Source of the DNA: Bacteroidales bacterium
Lineage (GTDB): Bacteria; Bacteroidota; Bacteroidia; Bacteroidales; F082
DNA: 64,000 bases
Reading direction: 5' to 3'
NCBI GenBank assembly: GCA_024400425.1
Contig: JAKSMV010000012.1
Coordinates: 1-64,000 of the forward strand
The notes under the pieces are model-generated. The model was not told the origin of the DNA. It did not search any database and saw only the letters and a program-made list of their open reading frames with translations. Below, in pieces: positions 25,856 to 35,236 of this stretch (its first letter is position 1; the number at the start of each line of letters is the position of its first letter). Position numbers and translations under genes: made by a program.

Positions 25856-28800
25856 TTACAGCTTACGGGCGATTTCCTTGATGGTGTAGCCTTCGATGAT
25901 ATCGCCGACCTTGATGTCGTTGAAGTTCTCGATGTTCAAGCCGCATTCCATGCCGGCAGCCACTTCCTTGGCGTCGTCCTTATAGCGCTTGAGCGAACCG
26001 AGGGAACCGGTATAGACCACGATACCATCGCGGATGACGCGAATCTTCGTGTTACGCGTGACCTTGCCATCAAGCACCATGCAACCTGCAATCGTTCCGA
26101 CCTTGCTGATCTTGAAGGTCTCGCGGATTTCGATGTTGCAAGTGACCACTTCTTCGATTTCAGGAGCCAACATACCTTCGATAGCGGCCTTGATTTCTTC
26201 GATAGCGGTATAAATGATGGAATAAAGACGGATATCAATCTTTTCCTGTTCGGCCATCTTACGTGCCTGAGCCGTAGGACGCACATTGAAGCCCACGATG
26301 ACGGCATTGGAAGCCGAAGCCAGCATGACATCCGACTCGCTGATGGCACCCACCGACTTGTGGATGACATTGACTTGCACCTCTTCGGTGGAAAGCTTCA
26401 GCAAGCTGTCGGACAGAGCTTCGACCGAACCGTCCACGTCAGCCTTGACGATGATATTCAGTTCCTTGAAGTCGCCAATAGCGATACGACGACCGATTTC
26501 ATCCAAGGTGATATGTGGGCTGGTGCGGCGTGTCTGTTCGCGCTGCAGCTGTTCACGACGGTTGGCGATTTCCTTCACTTCACGCTCGTCGAGCATCACG
26601 TTGAAGCCGTCGCCAGGCTGTGGAGCGCCATTCAAGCCGAGCAAAAGCACAGGCGTTGATGGACCAGCTTCCGTAATCTTCTGGTTGTGGTCGTTGAACA
26701 TGGCCTTCACCTTACCATAGGTAGTGCCAGCCAGCACCATGTCGCCAACGCGCAACGTACCGCCTTGCACCAGAATCTTGGCCACATAGCCGCGGCCCTT
26801 GTCCAAAGCCGATTCGATGACAGTGCCCTTGGCCAACTTGTTAGGATTAGCCTTCAAATCCAAGAACTCAGCTTCGAGCAACACCTTTTCAAGCAGTTGA
26901 TCGACATTCAGACCAATCTTAGCTGCGATTTCCTGTTCCTGATACTTACCGCCCCAACTTTCGACGAGGATGTTCATCTTCGACAGCTGTTCACGAATCT
27001 TGTCAGGTTGCGAAGTAGGCTTATCAATCTTATTGAGAGCAAACACGATAGGCACGCCAGCGGCTTGGGCATGGTTGATAGCTTCAACGGTTTGAGGCAT
27101 CACGTTATCATCGGTAGCGATGACAATGATGGCCACGTCGGTCATCTTGGCACCACGGGCACGCATAGCAGTAAAGGCTTCGTGACCAGGCGTATCGAGG
27201 AAGGTAATCTTCTTTCCGCTTTCGGTAGTCACCTCGTATGCACCGATATGCTGGGTGATACCACCAGCTTCGCCAGCCACCACGTTGGTGTTACGGATGT
27301 AGTCCAAAAGCTTGGTCTTACCGTGGTCAACGTGACCCATGACGGTGACGACAGGAGCGCGAGGCACCATATCCTCTTCCCTATCCTCTTCTTCCGTCTC
27401 AGCGATAGCCTCTTGCACGTCGGCGCTGACGAAATCGACGGTATAGCCAAATTCGCTAGCCACCACCGAGAGGGCTTCAGCATCGAGGCGCTGGTTGATG
27501 GAGACAGGCATACCGAGGCTCATGCAGGTACCGATGACCTTGACGACAGGCACGTTCATCATGGTTGCCAATTCGTTGGCGGTGACAAATTCGGTCACCT
27601 TCAGCACCTTGGATTCTTCCTCTTGGCGCATCATCTCTTCCATCATGTTGCCAGCCACCTGCTGACGTTTCTCACGACGGTGTTTCGAGGTCTTCGACTT
27701 ACCCATTGGCGACAAGCGAGCCAAAGTATCCTTGATTTGCTTCGAGATTTCCTCTTCGCTCAGTTCGACTTTCTCTTCCTTCTTATTCGGCTTGAAACGG
27801 TCTTTCTTCGATGGTTTGCCACCGTCTTTTGCACGTTTGGCATCGCCACCTTGACCGCCTTGATTGCCTTGGCCGCCTTGTGGTTTCGGACCCTTACCAT
27901 TCTTGCCGCCTTGGTTGCCCTGAGGCTTGTAATCGGTTGGGTTTTCCGACGAACCTTCTGGCTTGCCTGCTATGCGCTTGCGTTTCTTCTTCTTGTCGTT
28001 GGAAGCATCTGGAGTAGCCTTGCTGCGTCTTCTCTCATCTGGCAATTCGATCTTATCCAAAATTTTCGGGCCTTCGAGTTTCTGCACCTCGGTCTTGATG
28101 AACCTTGGTTCCTTCGTCTCGGCAGGTTTCGCCGGTTGAACAGGTTTCTCTTCCTTTTTCACTGGTTGAGGCTTCTTCTCCTGAGGCTTTTCTTGAGGCA
28201 TAGGCTGAGGTTTTTCCTGAGGCTTCTCCGTCTTGGCTTGAGGTTTCTTCTCTTCCTTTTTCTTCTTGTCTTCTTTCTTCTTCTTGTCAGGACGAGTTTT
28301 CACATTCAAGCTGTCGAGGTCAATCTTACCCAACACCTTAAGTGGTGATTCATTGCTATCAACCACAGTTTCGGCAATCGGTTCAGCGACTTCCTGCTTT
28401 GGCTCAACAATTTCCTGTTTGGCAGGCTCAGTTTTCTCTGGTTCGGAAACAGCTGGAGCAACTTCTTCTGGTTCAGCAGCAACAGGTTCAGGCATAGCTG
28501 GAGTTTCCTTTTCAGGTTCAACCGAGGCAGGTTCAGGCGTTACGTTAGCTTTCTTGGTATGTGAAATCGTGTTGGTACGGATAAACACTTCATCGTGGCT
28601 ATCTTCCTCCTCTTCTTTCGATGATTGCAAAGCCGAGTCAACGGAAACAGTACCACCCTTATAGGAGAGGTCGCCTAATTTTTTGGCCTCGTTCTTCACT
28701 TCCCTTTCGCCCTGATATTCTTTCACGAGCAACCCATACATCTCTGATGTGAGTTTCGTGTTGGGTGATGAGTCCACCTGGAATCCCTTTTTGGCGAGGA

Positions 28801-28882
28801 ACTCCAAAATGGTGCCCATTCCCACATTAAATTCTCTTGCCGCTTTCGACAATCGAATGGTTACATTTGTTTCTTCGGACAT
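25856..28882 (-). CDS. infB: Translation initiation factor IF-2
   Basis: IF-2 places initiator fMet-tRNA on the 30S subunit and drives subunit joining through GTP hydrolysis. The 1008-residue protein has an N-terminal IF2_N helix ([21 protein letters not shown]), then about 350 residues of low-complexity Pro/Lys/Glu/Gln- and Gly-rich linker, a second IF2_N segment, and the G domain: [15 protein letters not shown] (G1), DTPGHEAF (G3) and NKIDKP (G4), followed by domains II-IV ending [11 protein letters not shown]. This long linker is typical of Bacteroidales IF-2. It is the last gene of rimP-nusA-infB, 45 bp after nusA. Confidence 0.97.
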   Translation of the reverse strand: MSEETNVTIRLSKAAREFNVGMGTILEFLAKKGFQVDSSPNTKLTSEMYGLLVKEYQGEREVKNEAKKLGDLSYKGGTVSVDSALQSSKEEEEDSHDEVFIRTNTISHTKKANVTPEPASVEPEKETPAMPEPVAAEPEEVAPAVSEPEKTEPAKQEIVEPKQEVAEPIAETVVDSNESPLKVLGKIDLDSLNVKTRPDKKKKEDKKKKEEKKPQAKTEKPQEKPQPMPQEKPQEKKPQPVKKEEKPVQPAKPAETKEPRFIKTEVQKLEGPKILDKIELPDERRRSKATPDASNDKKKKRKRIAGKPEGSSENPTDYKPQGNQGGKNGKGPKPQGGQGNQGGQGGDAKRAKDGGKPSKKDRFKPNKKEEKVELSEEEISKQIKDTLARLSPMGKSKTSKHRREKRQQVAGNMMEEMMRQEEESKVLKVTEFVTANELATMMNVPVVKVIGTCMSLGMPVSINQRLDAEALSVVASEFGYTVDFVSADVQEAIAETEEEDREEDMVPRAPVVTVMGHVDHGKTKLLDYIRNTNVVAGEAGGITQHIGAYEVTTESGKKITFLDTPGHEAFTAMRARGAKMTDVAIIVIATDDNVMPQTVEAINHAQAAGVPIVFALNKIDKPTSQPDKIREQLSKMNILVESWGGKYQEQEIAAKIGLNVDQLLEKVLLEAEFLDLKANPNKLAKGTVIESALDKGRGYVAKILVQGGTLRVGDMVLAGTTYGKVKAMFNDHNQKITEAGPSTPVLLLGLNGAPQPGDGFNVMLDEREVKEIANRREQLQREQTRRTSPHITLDEIGRRIAIGDFKELNIIVKADVDGSVEALSDSLLKLSTEEVQVNVIHKSVGAISESDVMLASASNAVIVGFNVRPTAQARKMAEQEKIDIRLYSIIYTAIEEIKAAIEGMLAPEIEEVVTCNIEIRETFKISKVGTIAGCMVLDGKVTRNTKIRVIRDGIVVYTGSLGSLKRYKDDAKEVAAGMECGLNIENFNDIKVGDIIEGYTIKEIARKL

Positions 28883-28927
28883 AGTTTCTTTTCTCTTTGT
28901 TTCTCGTTTATTATTAACGCCTTAGCA

Positions 28928-30190
28928 TCACTCGGCATCAGATTCAAATTCAGCTTTCAGGATGCGGAACACATCTCTGACAGTTTCCATTTCGAGGTCG
29001 GCACGCGAGGCCACCACTTCTGGAGTATAGGAGAGCACGTTTTTAGCGGTATCGCAACCCATGTGGACAAGGGCATCGATAACCCATTGGTCGATTTCGT
29101 CGGAGAATTCCTGCAGGTCAACGTCTTCTTCGCTGCTATTGGCTTCGCTGTTGCGATAGACGTCGATTTCGTAACCCGTCAGCTTACCAGCAAGCTTGAT
29201 GTTGTAGCCGCCCTTACCGATAGCGAGGCTGACTTGGTCGTTTTCCATATACACGTTAGCCATGGTGTTATCGGGGCTGAGCACGATGCTCGAAATCTTG
29301 GCAGGGCTCAAGGCACGGGTAATGAACAGCTGAGGATTGGTCGTCCAGTTGACGACATCGATGTTCTCGTTACGCAGTTCGCGCACGATGCCATGGATAC
29401 GTGAGCCTTTCATGCCGACGCAAGCGCCCACTGGGTCGATGCGGTCGTCGTATGATTCAACGGCAATCTTTGCACGTTGGCCTGGCTCGCGGACAATCTT
29501 CTTTATGGTGATGAGACCATCGTAGATTTCGGGCACTTCGGCTTCAAGCAAACGCTGGAGGAAGATTTCGGAAGTACGCGACAGCACGACGACAGGTGAA
29601 CCATTGACGCTCTCCACGCTCTTGACGATGGCGCGGATGGTATCGCCCTTCTTATAAATGTCGTTCGGAATCTGCTCGGCGCGTGGCAAACTCAGCTCAA
29701 CGCCATCTTCATCGACGACGACGATTTCGCGTTTCCATGCATGAGCCACTTCGGCGGTAATGATTTCGCCCACCTTTTCCTTATATTTAAGGAATATGTT
29801 TTCCTTCTCGTATTCGGAAATCTTGGTTTGCAGGTTTTGGCGCAAAGCCAGAATGTCGCGACGGCCAAAGTCTTCAACGCGAAGCACTTCACTCACTTCG
29901 TCGCCCACCTCAAAGTCAGGCTCGATGAGAATGGCTTCCGACAACTTGATTTCGCGGGCTGGATCGACGAGTTCATCATCGTCAACTACCAAGCGGTTAT
30001 GGTAGATTTCGAAGTCACCCTTGTCAACATTCACGATGATGTGGATGAACTCTTCGGTGTTTTCGACGCCGAATTTCTTGTTCAATGTGCTTCTGAACAC
30101 GTCCTCGATGATGCGCATCATGGCCTCACGGTCGATGTTCTTGAATTCCTTAAACTCGGAAAAAGTTTCAACTAATTTACTGTTGTCCAT
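28928..30190 (-). CDS. nusA: Transcription elongation/antitermination factor NusA
   Basis: NusA binds RNA polymerase and nascent RNA and tunes pausing, termination and antitermination. The 420-residue protein has the N-terminal RNAP-binding domain (residues 1-130, with FKNIDREAMMRIIEDVFRSTL), the S1 domain (about 135-205), and the KH domains with VGACVGMKGSRIHGIVRELRNENIDVV and SLAIGKGGYNIKLAGKLTGYEIDV. An acidic C-terminal segment ends in ILKAEFESDAE. It has one C-terminal helical region rather than two full acidic repeats, as in other Bacteroidetes. Middle gene of the rimP-nusA-infB operon, 53 bp after rimP. Confidence 0.97.
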   Translation of the reverse strand: MDNSKLVETFSEFKEFKNIDREAMMRIIEDVFRSTLNKKFGVENTEEFIHIIVNVDKGDFEIYHNRLVVDDDELVDPAREIKLSEAILIEPDFEVGDEVSEVLRVEDFGRRDILALRQNLQTKISEYEKENIFLKYKEKVGEIITAEVAHAWKREIVVVDEDGVELSLPRAEQIPNDIYKKGDTIRAIVKSVESVNGSPVVVLSRTSEIFLQRLLEAEVPEIYDGLITIKKIVREPGQRAKIAVESYDDRIDPVGACVGMKGSRIHGIVRELRNENIDVVNWTTNPQLFITRALSPAKISSIVLSPDNTMANVYMENDQVSLAIGKGGYNIKLAGKLTGYEIDVYRNSEANSSEEDVDLQEFSDEIDQWVIDALVHMGCDTAKNVLSYTPEVVASRADLEMETVRDVFRILKAEFESDAE

Positions 30191-30243
30191 TGTATATTGA
30201 TTGTTTATTGTTTTAATCGTTGAATTGAAATCTGCGGTATATC

Positions 30244-30696
30244 TTAAAACACGATAGCAGGCTTAATTTCGGCCGACTTTCTTTCAACCACCACATTGCC
30301 TTCTTCGACGGCTTTCTTCTTGGAAGTCTTCTTCCTGACGGGTTCGATTTCGGCCTTTTCGGCATCGAAGCTCACCAGTTTGCCTTGGATTTTGCCCAAT
30401 TCCTTCGACTTCACTTCCACATCCTTGCCGAGATATTTCTGCATCTGGCGATCCATACGGAGAGCGCCCGAAAGGCCCCACGAGAAGACGCTGAGTTCGA
30501 AGTCTTCCACATCGCGGTCGAGTTTGCTCTCGATGAAACGGCTGATTTCGATGCAATGGTCGATGTTGACGGCCGAGTCGGCATCCACATACACTTCGAT
30601 GATGTTACCTGGCTTGATTTTCACTTCCACCAGAAAACGGTCGCTTTCGGTGAGGGCTTCTTCGCAAATGGCTGCAATTTGTTCTTTTGTTATCAT
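30244..30696 (-). CDS. rimP: Ribosome maturation factor RimP
   Basis: RimP helps late maturation of the 30S subunit. I start it at 30696 (MITKEQIAAICEEAL, 150 residues); the extension to 30741 overlaps a terminator and is not family-like. The N-terminal domain shows FLVEVKIKPGNIIEVYVDADSAVNIDHCIEISRFIE, close to the family pattern, and VSSPGLDRPL is replaced here by VFSWGLSGAL, as in several Bacteroidales. The C-terminal SH3-like domain ends with a Lys-rich tail. First gene of the classic rimP-nusA-infB operon, preceded by the tRNA-Gln terminator. Confidence 0.9.
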   Translation of the reverse strand: MITKEQIAAICEEALTESDRFLVEVKIKPGNIIEVYVDADSAVNIDHCIEISRFIESKLDRDVEDFELSVFSWGLSGALRMDRQMQKYLGKDVEVKSKELGKIQGKLVSFDAEKAEIEPVRKKTSKKKAVEEGNVVVERKSAEIKPAIVF

Positions 30697-30721
30697 GTTG
30701 TTTTTGTTTAAGTTATATAAA

Positions 30722-30757
30722 CAAAGCGACCTGTTACTCAAAGTAGCAGGTCACTTT
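30722..30757 (-). terminator. Intrinsic terminator after tRNA-Gln
   Basis: GACCTGTTACT (30728-30738) pairs with AGTAGCAGGTC (30742-30752) with a CAA loop. The T tract on the minus strand is short and broken (CGCTTTGTTT). Confidence 0.65.
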
Positions 30758-30771
30758 TCTTCCACCTTAAG

Positions 30772-30842
30772 TTGTCGAGCAAGGATTCGAACCTTGACAG
30801 GCAGAACCAAAATCTGCAGTGCTGCCATTACACCACTCGACA
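30772..30842 (-). tRNA. tRNA-Gln (TTG)
   Basis: Acceptor TGTCGAG/CTCGACA is perfect, anticodon stem GCAGA/TCTGC with loop TTTTGGT gives anticodon TTG, and the T-arm has GGTTCGAATCC. CCA is not encoded. Confidence 0.95.
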
Positions 30843-30929
30843 TCATTCATTGCTGAATGCGGGTGCAAAAGTACAACTTTTTTATTTACTGACAAGGTTT
30901 TTTTTCATTTTTTGAAAAAAAATTGTCCC

Positions 30930-32144
30930 TTATTTCGTCAGGCAGGCATCCAAATCGCGGATGAGTGCCTCTTTGTCTAGGTGCTGACCGATGAAGACAA
31001 GTTTCTGCATACGGTCGCCATAGCGCTCGTCCCAATCGCGGCGCAAGGTGGGCTCGCGGTCCATCATATCGGCCAGTTCGTCGTCGGGCATGGTAGCGAA
31101 CCAAAGCCCCGCATCGCTGAGCGAAATCTGCTTGCCCGCCTGCTCGAAGATGTAGCAGGTGTCGAACTCGCTACGGAAATAGCAGATGCCTTTCACACGG
31201 ATGACGTTTTTCGGCATCTTGCGGGCCACAAACTCATCGAAACGGCCCATGTTGAACGGCTCGCGGCGATAATATACAAAGGTGCCGATGCCATATTCCT
31301 CCACCTCACCGCCTTCGTGGTCGTGATGATGATGGTGTTCGTGCTCATGTTCATGGTGATGATGCTCGTGTCCTTCTTCCTCTTCGTCGTCATCATCGTC
31401 GTCATCATCAGGATGAGGGCCTTCCACAGCCTTAATCCAAGTAGCGGAAGTGGCCACATCTTCGAAATCGAACTTATTGGTGTTCAGAATCTTGTCGAAA
31501 TCAACATCGCCATAGTCGCATTCGATAATCTCGGCCTTAGGTTGGATGGCGCGGATGATGCTACGCACGCGGCCCAATTCCTCGGGCGTGACTTCCGAAG
31601 CCTTGTTGAGCAAGATGATATTGCAGAACTCAATCTGCTGGATGACAAGGTTTTCCAAGTCATCTTCATCGATATTCTCTTTCACCAGATTGTCGCCACA
31701 GCCAAACTCGCTTTGCATACGGAGAGCATCAACCACCGTCACGATGCTGTCAAGGCGCGGCACACCGTCCTTCACATATTCGTAACCCATTTGTGGGATT
31801 GAACAGATGGTTTGTGCAATCGGGGCCGGCTCGCAAATGCCGCTAGCTTCGATGACGATATAGTCGAAACGGTGCATGGCGGTGATGTCGGAGAGTTGCT
31901 TCACGAGGTCCATCTTCAGCGTGCAGCAGATGCAACCATTCTGCAACGGCACGAGGCTGTCGTCGTTCTTATCGACCACGCCACCCTTCTGGATGAGGTC
32001 GGCATCAATGTTCACCTCGCCAATGTCGTTGACGATGACGGCAAACTTTATACCTTTGCGGTTCGACAAAATCTTATTCACCAAAGTGGTTTTTCCGCTG
32101 CCGAGATAACCTGTGAGCAGCAGTACTGGTATTTCGTTTTTCAT
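30930..32144 (-). CDS. COG0523 (CobW/ZNG1-type) GTP-dependent metallochaperone
   Basis: A 404-residue SIMIBI GTPase of the CobW group, whose members deliver zinc, cobalt or iron to client proteins. Walker A GYLGSGKT (residues 12-19), the metal-binding CxCC (Cys71, Cys73, Cys74 in NGCICCTLK), and the G4-like LLNKASE (178-184). Residues 244-277 are a low-complexity acidic-then-histidine tract: eight Asp, four Glu, then about fifteen His interspersed with Glu, an expected metal buffer or sensor. The C-terminal CobW_C domain follows (RVKGICYFRSE). Minus strand, divergent from the sulfoxide reductase gene. No Zur box is recognisable, so the metal is not settled; the His tract favours zinc or nickel. 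Confidence 0.9.
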   Translation of the reverse strand: MKNEIPVLLLTGYLGSGKTTLVNKILSNRKGIKFAVIVNDIGEVNIDADLIQKGGVVDKNDDSLVPLQNGCICCTLKMDLVKQLSDITAMHRFDYIVIEASGICEPAPIAQTICSIPQMGYEYVKDGVPRLDSIVTVVDALRMQSEFGCGDNLVKENIDEDDLENLVIQQIEFCNIILLNKASEVTPEELGRVRSIIRAIQPKAEIIECDYGDVDFDKILNTNKFDFEDVATSATWIKAVEGPHPDDDDDDDDEEEEGHEHHHHEHEHEHHHHHDHEGGEVEEYGIGTFVYYRREPFNMGRFDEFVARKMPKNVIRVKGICYFRSEFDTCYIFEQAGKQISLSDAGLWFATMPDDELADMMDREPTLRRDWDERYGDRMQKLVFIGQHLDKEALIRDLDACLTK

Positions 32145-32172
32145 TGCTAATCGTGTTTTTTGAAACGGAGCG

Positions 32173-32200
32173 CAAAAGTAATGAATTATTCCTAAATTTG
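32173..32200. promoter_or_regulatory. Divergent promoters of the COG0523 gene and the sulfoxide reductase gene
   Basis: TACTTTTG on the minus strand (32173-32180) and TAAATTTG on the plus strand (32193-32200) are both -7 boxes within a 60-bp divergent spacer. The plus box lies four bases before the ATG. Confidence 0.6.
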
Positions 32201-32204
32201 CAGC

Positions 32205-32663
32205 ATGGAAAATGGAGAAAAAGAAGAAAAATACCGCTTACTGCTAAAGCAGGTAAAGGCAATGGTTTCCGACGAAAGCGACACCATCGCCAACATGGCC
32301 AACATAGCCTCGCTGATTCATGAGACATTTGGATTTTGGTGGACCGGATTCTACCGAGTAATGGACGGACAGTTGGTTTTAGGTCCGTTTCAAGGGCCGG
32401 TAGCTTGCACCCGCATAGGCTTCGGCAAAGGCGTGTGCGGCTCGGCATGGAAAGAGCGCAAAACCCTGGTGGTGCCCGACGTAGAAAAATTCCCAGGTCA
32501 CATAGCTTGCAGCAGCGAGTCGAGAAGCGAAATCGTGGTGCCCATCTTCGATGGCGACGAAGTGGCAGGCGTCTTGGACATCGACAGCGAACATCTGGCC
32601 ACCTTCGATTCCTCCGACCGGAAATGGTTGGAGGAAATCGTGGCAGCCTTTATGAATCGATAA
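32205..32663 (+). CDS. msrC: Free methionine-(R)-sulfoxide reductase, GAF domain
   Basis: A 152-residue single GAF-domain enzyme that reduces free L-methionine-(R)-sulfoxide in the cytosol. The three family cysteines are present: Cys68 (GPVACTRI), Cys78 (GKGVCGSAW) and Cys102 (FPGHIACSSESRSEIVVP), the last being the catalytic one in the well-studied homologs. WWTGFYR and GVLDIDSE also fit. Length is typical. It is divergent from the metallochaperone gene and convergent with the alpha-oxoamine synthase gene, only 10 bp between stop codons, with no clear terminator between them. Confidence 0.93.
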   Translation: MENGEKEEKYRLLLKQVKAMVSDESDTIANMANIASLIHETFGFWWTGFYRVMDGQLVLGPFQGPVACTRIGFGKGVCGSAWKERKTLVVPDVEKFPGHIACSSESRSEIVVPIFDGDEVAGVLDIDSEHLATFDSSDRKWLEEIVAAFMNR

Positions 32664-32673
32664 ATGATAACTA

Positions 32674-33933
32674 TCAGAGAATAGCCATATTAGGTATCTC
32701 GTCGCCATCGTAATATCCCTGTTCGAGCTTATGCTTCACTTCGGCGAAGGCGTTGAGTGTGTATTCAACCTGCTCCATGTTGTGGGCAGCCGTTGGTATA
32801 ATACGGAAGATAATCATTCCTTTTGGTATGACGGGATACATGACCACCGAGCAGAAGATACGGTAATTTTCGCGCAAGTCCATGGCTATCTTGGTAGCTT
32901 GAACCACACTACCTTGCACATGTACCGGAGTCACGCAAGCCTCGGCAGGACCGATGTCGAAGCCCAGTTGTCTGAATCCATTTTGCAAGGCGCGTGTCAC
33001 CTTCCATAATTGCGCACGGAGTTGGTCGCCCTCAGTGCTACGGATGATCTCAAGCCTTTTCTCGCAGCCTTCCACAATGGCTAACGGCAACGACTTGGCA
33101 TACATTTGCGAGCGCATGTTGTAGCGCAAGTAATCGATGATGCATTTCGGGCCAGCCACAAAGCCGCCAATGATAGCCATCGCCTTTGCATAGGCACCTA
33201 TATATAAATCAATCTGGTCCATGACGCCGAAATGTTCGGAAGTGCCACGGCCATTAGGTCCCATGACACCAAAGCCATGGGCATCGTCGATGAGGATTCT
33301 GAAGTCATATTTCTGCTTCAAGGCCACGATGCCAGCCAAATCGCCCAAGGCACCCGTCATGCCATACACACCTTCGGTGATGACCAAAATGCCGCCTCCG
33401 GTTTCCTTCACTACTTCCGTTGCCACCTTCAGCTTCTGCTCAAGGCTTGCCATATCGTTGTGCTTGAACGAGAACGACTTGCCGATGTGGAGGCGTTTGC
33501 CATCTTGAAGGCAAGCATGAATTTCAGCATCGAAAATCAGCACATCATGGCGTGTCAGCAACGAGTCCAAAGTGGAGAAAATGCCTTGATAGCCGAAGTT
33601 GAACAAATAAGCCGCTTCCTTTTTCTCGAAATCGGCCAGCTCATGCTCGAAATGCTCGTGCATGCGCGTGTGTCCCGACATCATTCGCGCTCCCATAGGA
33701 GCCGCCAAGCCCCATCGGGCTGCAGCTTCAGCATCCACCCTTCTGATTTCTGGATGGTTGGCCAAGCCAAGATAGTTGTTCAAACTCCAGCAAAGCACAT
33801 CCTTGCCGTTGAAACGCATGTTCGGACCCAACTCACCTTCCAATCTCGGGAAAGCAAAATAACCATCAGCACGGTCACGATACTGGCCAATCGGGCCTCC
33901 GGCATCTTTCGAAATCCTTTCAAAAATATCCAT
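32674..33933 (-). CDS. Alpha-oxoamine synthase, probable cysteate acyltransferase of sulfonolipid synthesis
   Basis: A 419-residue PLP enzyme of the AOS family, related to serine palmitoyltransferase. I start it at 33933 (MDIFERISKD); the longer frame to 34113 is A+T-rich promoter DNA. Key residues: ring-stacking His139 (DAEIHACLQDG), Asp216/Asp217 and His219 (DDAHGFG), and Lys250 (GAYAKAMAIIGGF) for the Schiff base. The N-terminal GQYRDRADGYFAFPRLEG block and the DYLRYNMRSQMYAKSLP block differ from Bacteroides serine palmitoyltransferase and match, in my recall, the AOS enzymes that condense cysteate with acyl-ACP or acyl-CoA to 3-ketocapnine. The divergent cysteate-synthase operon supports this. 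Serine or glycine as substrate remains possible. Confidence 0.8.
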   Translation of the reverse strand: MDIFERISKDAGGPIGQYRDRADGYFAFPRLEGELGPNMRFNGKDVLCWSLNNYLGLANHPEIRRVDAEAAARWGLAAPMGARMMSGHTRMHEHFEHELADFEKKEAAYLFNFGYQGIFSTLDSLLTRHDVLIFDAEIHACLQDGKRLHIGKSFSFKHNDMASLEQKLKVATEVVKETGGGILVITEGVYGMTGALGDLAGIVALKQKYDFRILIDDAHGFGVMGPNGRGTSEHFGVMDQIDLYIGAYAKAMAIIGGFVAGPKCIIDYLRYNMRSQMYAKSLPLAIVEGCEKRLEIIRSTEGDQLRAQLWKVTRALQNGFRQLGFDIGPAEACVTPVHVQGSVVQATKIAMDLRENYRIFCSVVMYPVIPKGMIIFRIIPTAAHNMEQVEYTLNAFAEVKHKLEQGYYDGDEIPNMAIL

Positions 33934-33977
33934 AGTGTTATATTTTAAGTTCGTTTTTCCTTTTTCTATTTGAGCCG

Positions 33978-34085
33978 CAAAGATAGTAAATGTTTTTATT
34001 AGATATAGATTTACCGTATAAATAATTATTTGGTATATTAATTTACTATATATTGTTGTACTATTAACAAAATAAACTATTTTTG
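33978..34085. promoter_or_regulatory. Divergent promoters of the sulfonolipid-type cluster
   Basis: Minus-strand -7 box TATCTTTG (33978-33985) serves the AOS gene. Plus-strand TATTTTTG (34078-34085) with GTTG at 34055-34058, 19 bp upstream, serves the porin operon. The 90 bp between them is strongly A+T rich. Confidence 0.7.
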
Positions 34086-34127
34086 CGCCTTGAAAATATC
34101 GAACAAACAACAAAAAAAGAGAAAATC

Positions 34128-35225
34128 ATGATTAAAAAAACTGCATTATTCATTGGAATTCTGATGATTGCATTTTCATTTCAACTTGATGCTCAAGAAC
34201 AATCATCACCCAAAAACAAAACGCAAAATGAAACATCAACGTACATGCCCAAAATCTCCGGCTTCGTTCAAGGGCTGTATCAGTTGAATGCCGACAAAGA
34301 CATGAACGTAGAGAGCAACACACTTAGAATGCGTCGCGTACGCATGTCAGTGGATGGCAATTTGGGCAAACATGTTTCGTACAAAATCCAAGGTGACTGG
34401 GTAAGCTCACCTATCCTCGTCGATGCTTACATCAAAATCAAGGCATGCCCTGAATTTGCCGTTCAAGTCGGTCAGTTCAAGACGCCTTTCACTCTGGAAA
34501 GCCCCATCAATCCCGTCAATCTCGAAATCTTCGATTATGGCGAAACGGTAAAAGCCCTCAGCGGCTACGATGACGTCAGCGGCGTTGGCAAACAAGGCCG
34601 CGACATCGGCGTGATGGCTACCGGCAGCCTGTTCAAGCTTGAAAACCAAGACTTCTCGCTGATTGGCTATAGCATCGGCATTTTCAACGGCAACGGCATC
34701 AACGTGGTCGATAATAACAACCGCAAGGACGTTGTCGGACGCTTGGAATTTCACCCTTGGATAAAAGGAATGACGCTCACCGGCTCGTATTATTACGGGA
34801 AACATTTCAACAACATTGACCTTACCCGCAACCGCTATAGTTTTGGCGCACAATACGACGCAAACAACTTCCTATTCCGTGCCGAGTATATCGGTGGCGA
34901 GACGGGAAAGGCTGTTCAAGACCAAAATGTAATAAATGAAGACCTCTACACGGAAAACCTTTTCAACAGCAATGGCTATTATGCCGTGGCTGGATATTGG
35001 ATTCATTTTGGCAACGAAGACAATCCGCAAAAACTCATGCCAGTCATCCGTTACGAGAAATTCGTCAAGGACATGGAAGTGGAAAACGATGCCACCTATT
35101 ATACTATAGGTGTCAACTATTGGCCTTGGAAAAATGTCAATTTCAAACTCGATTATTCTTACATCCAGCACAAAAACAGTGACGATTCGCACCGTTTTGC
35201 TGCCATTTTATCCTATAAATTCTAA
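34128..35225 (+). CDS. Phosphate-selective porin O/P family outer-membrane protein
   Basis: A 365-residue beta-barrel of the Porin_O_P family. I start it at the ATG at 34128, which gives a clean signal peptide (MIKKTALFIGILMIAFSF to DAQ). The family pattern is visible: FVQGLYQLN, LRMRRVRMSVDGNLGKHVSYKIQGDW, VGQFKTPFTLESP, GRDIGVMATGSLF, and the terminal strand SHRFAAILSYKF ending in Phe, as barrel proteins do. It is the first gene of the plus-strand operon and lies 11 bp before the YeiH-type transporter. Family members pass anions such as phosphate; in this context sulfite, sulfate or another sulfonate is an attractive but unproven cargo. Confidence 0.87.
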   Translation: MIKKTALFIGILMIAFSFQLDAQEQSSPKNKTQNETSTYMPKISGFVQGLYQLNADKDMNVESNTLRMRRVRMSVDGNLGKHVSYKIQGDWVSSPILVDAYIKIKACPEFAVQVGQFKTPFTLESPINPVNLEIFDYGETVKALSGYDDVSGVGKQGRDIGVMATGSLFKLENQDFSLIGYSIGIFNGNGINVVDNNNRKDVVGRLEFHPWIKGMTLTGSYYYGKHFNNIDLTRNRYSFGAQYDANNFLFRAEYIGGETGKAVQDQNVINEDLYTENLFNSNGYYAVAGYWIHFGNEDNPQKLMPVIRYEKFVKDMEVENDATYYTIGVNYWPWKNVNFKLDYSYIQHKNSDDSHRFAAILSYKF

Positions 35226-35236
35226 AATCTAAAGTC

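Noticed and set aside
32674..33933. Serine palmitoyltransferase as primary call
   Set aside because: N-terminal and C-terminal blocks differ from the Bacteroides enzyme, and the locus contains a cysteate-synthase-like gene.
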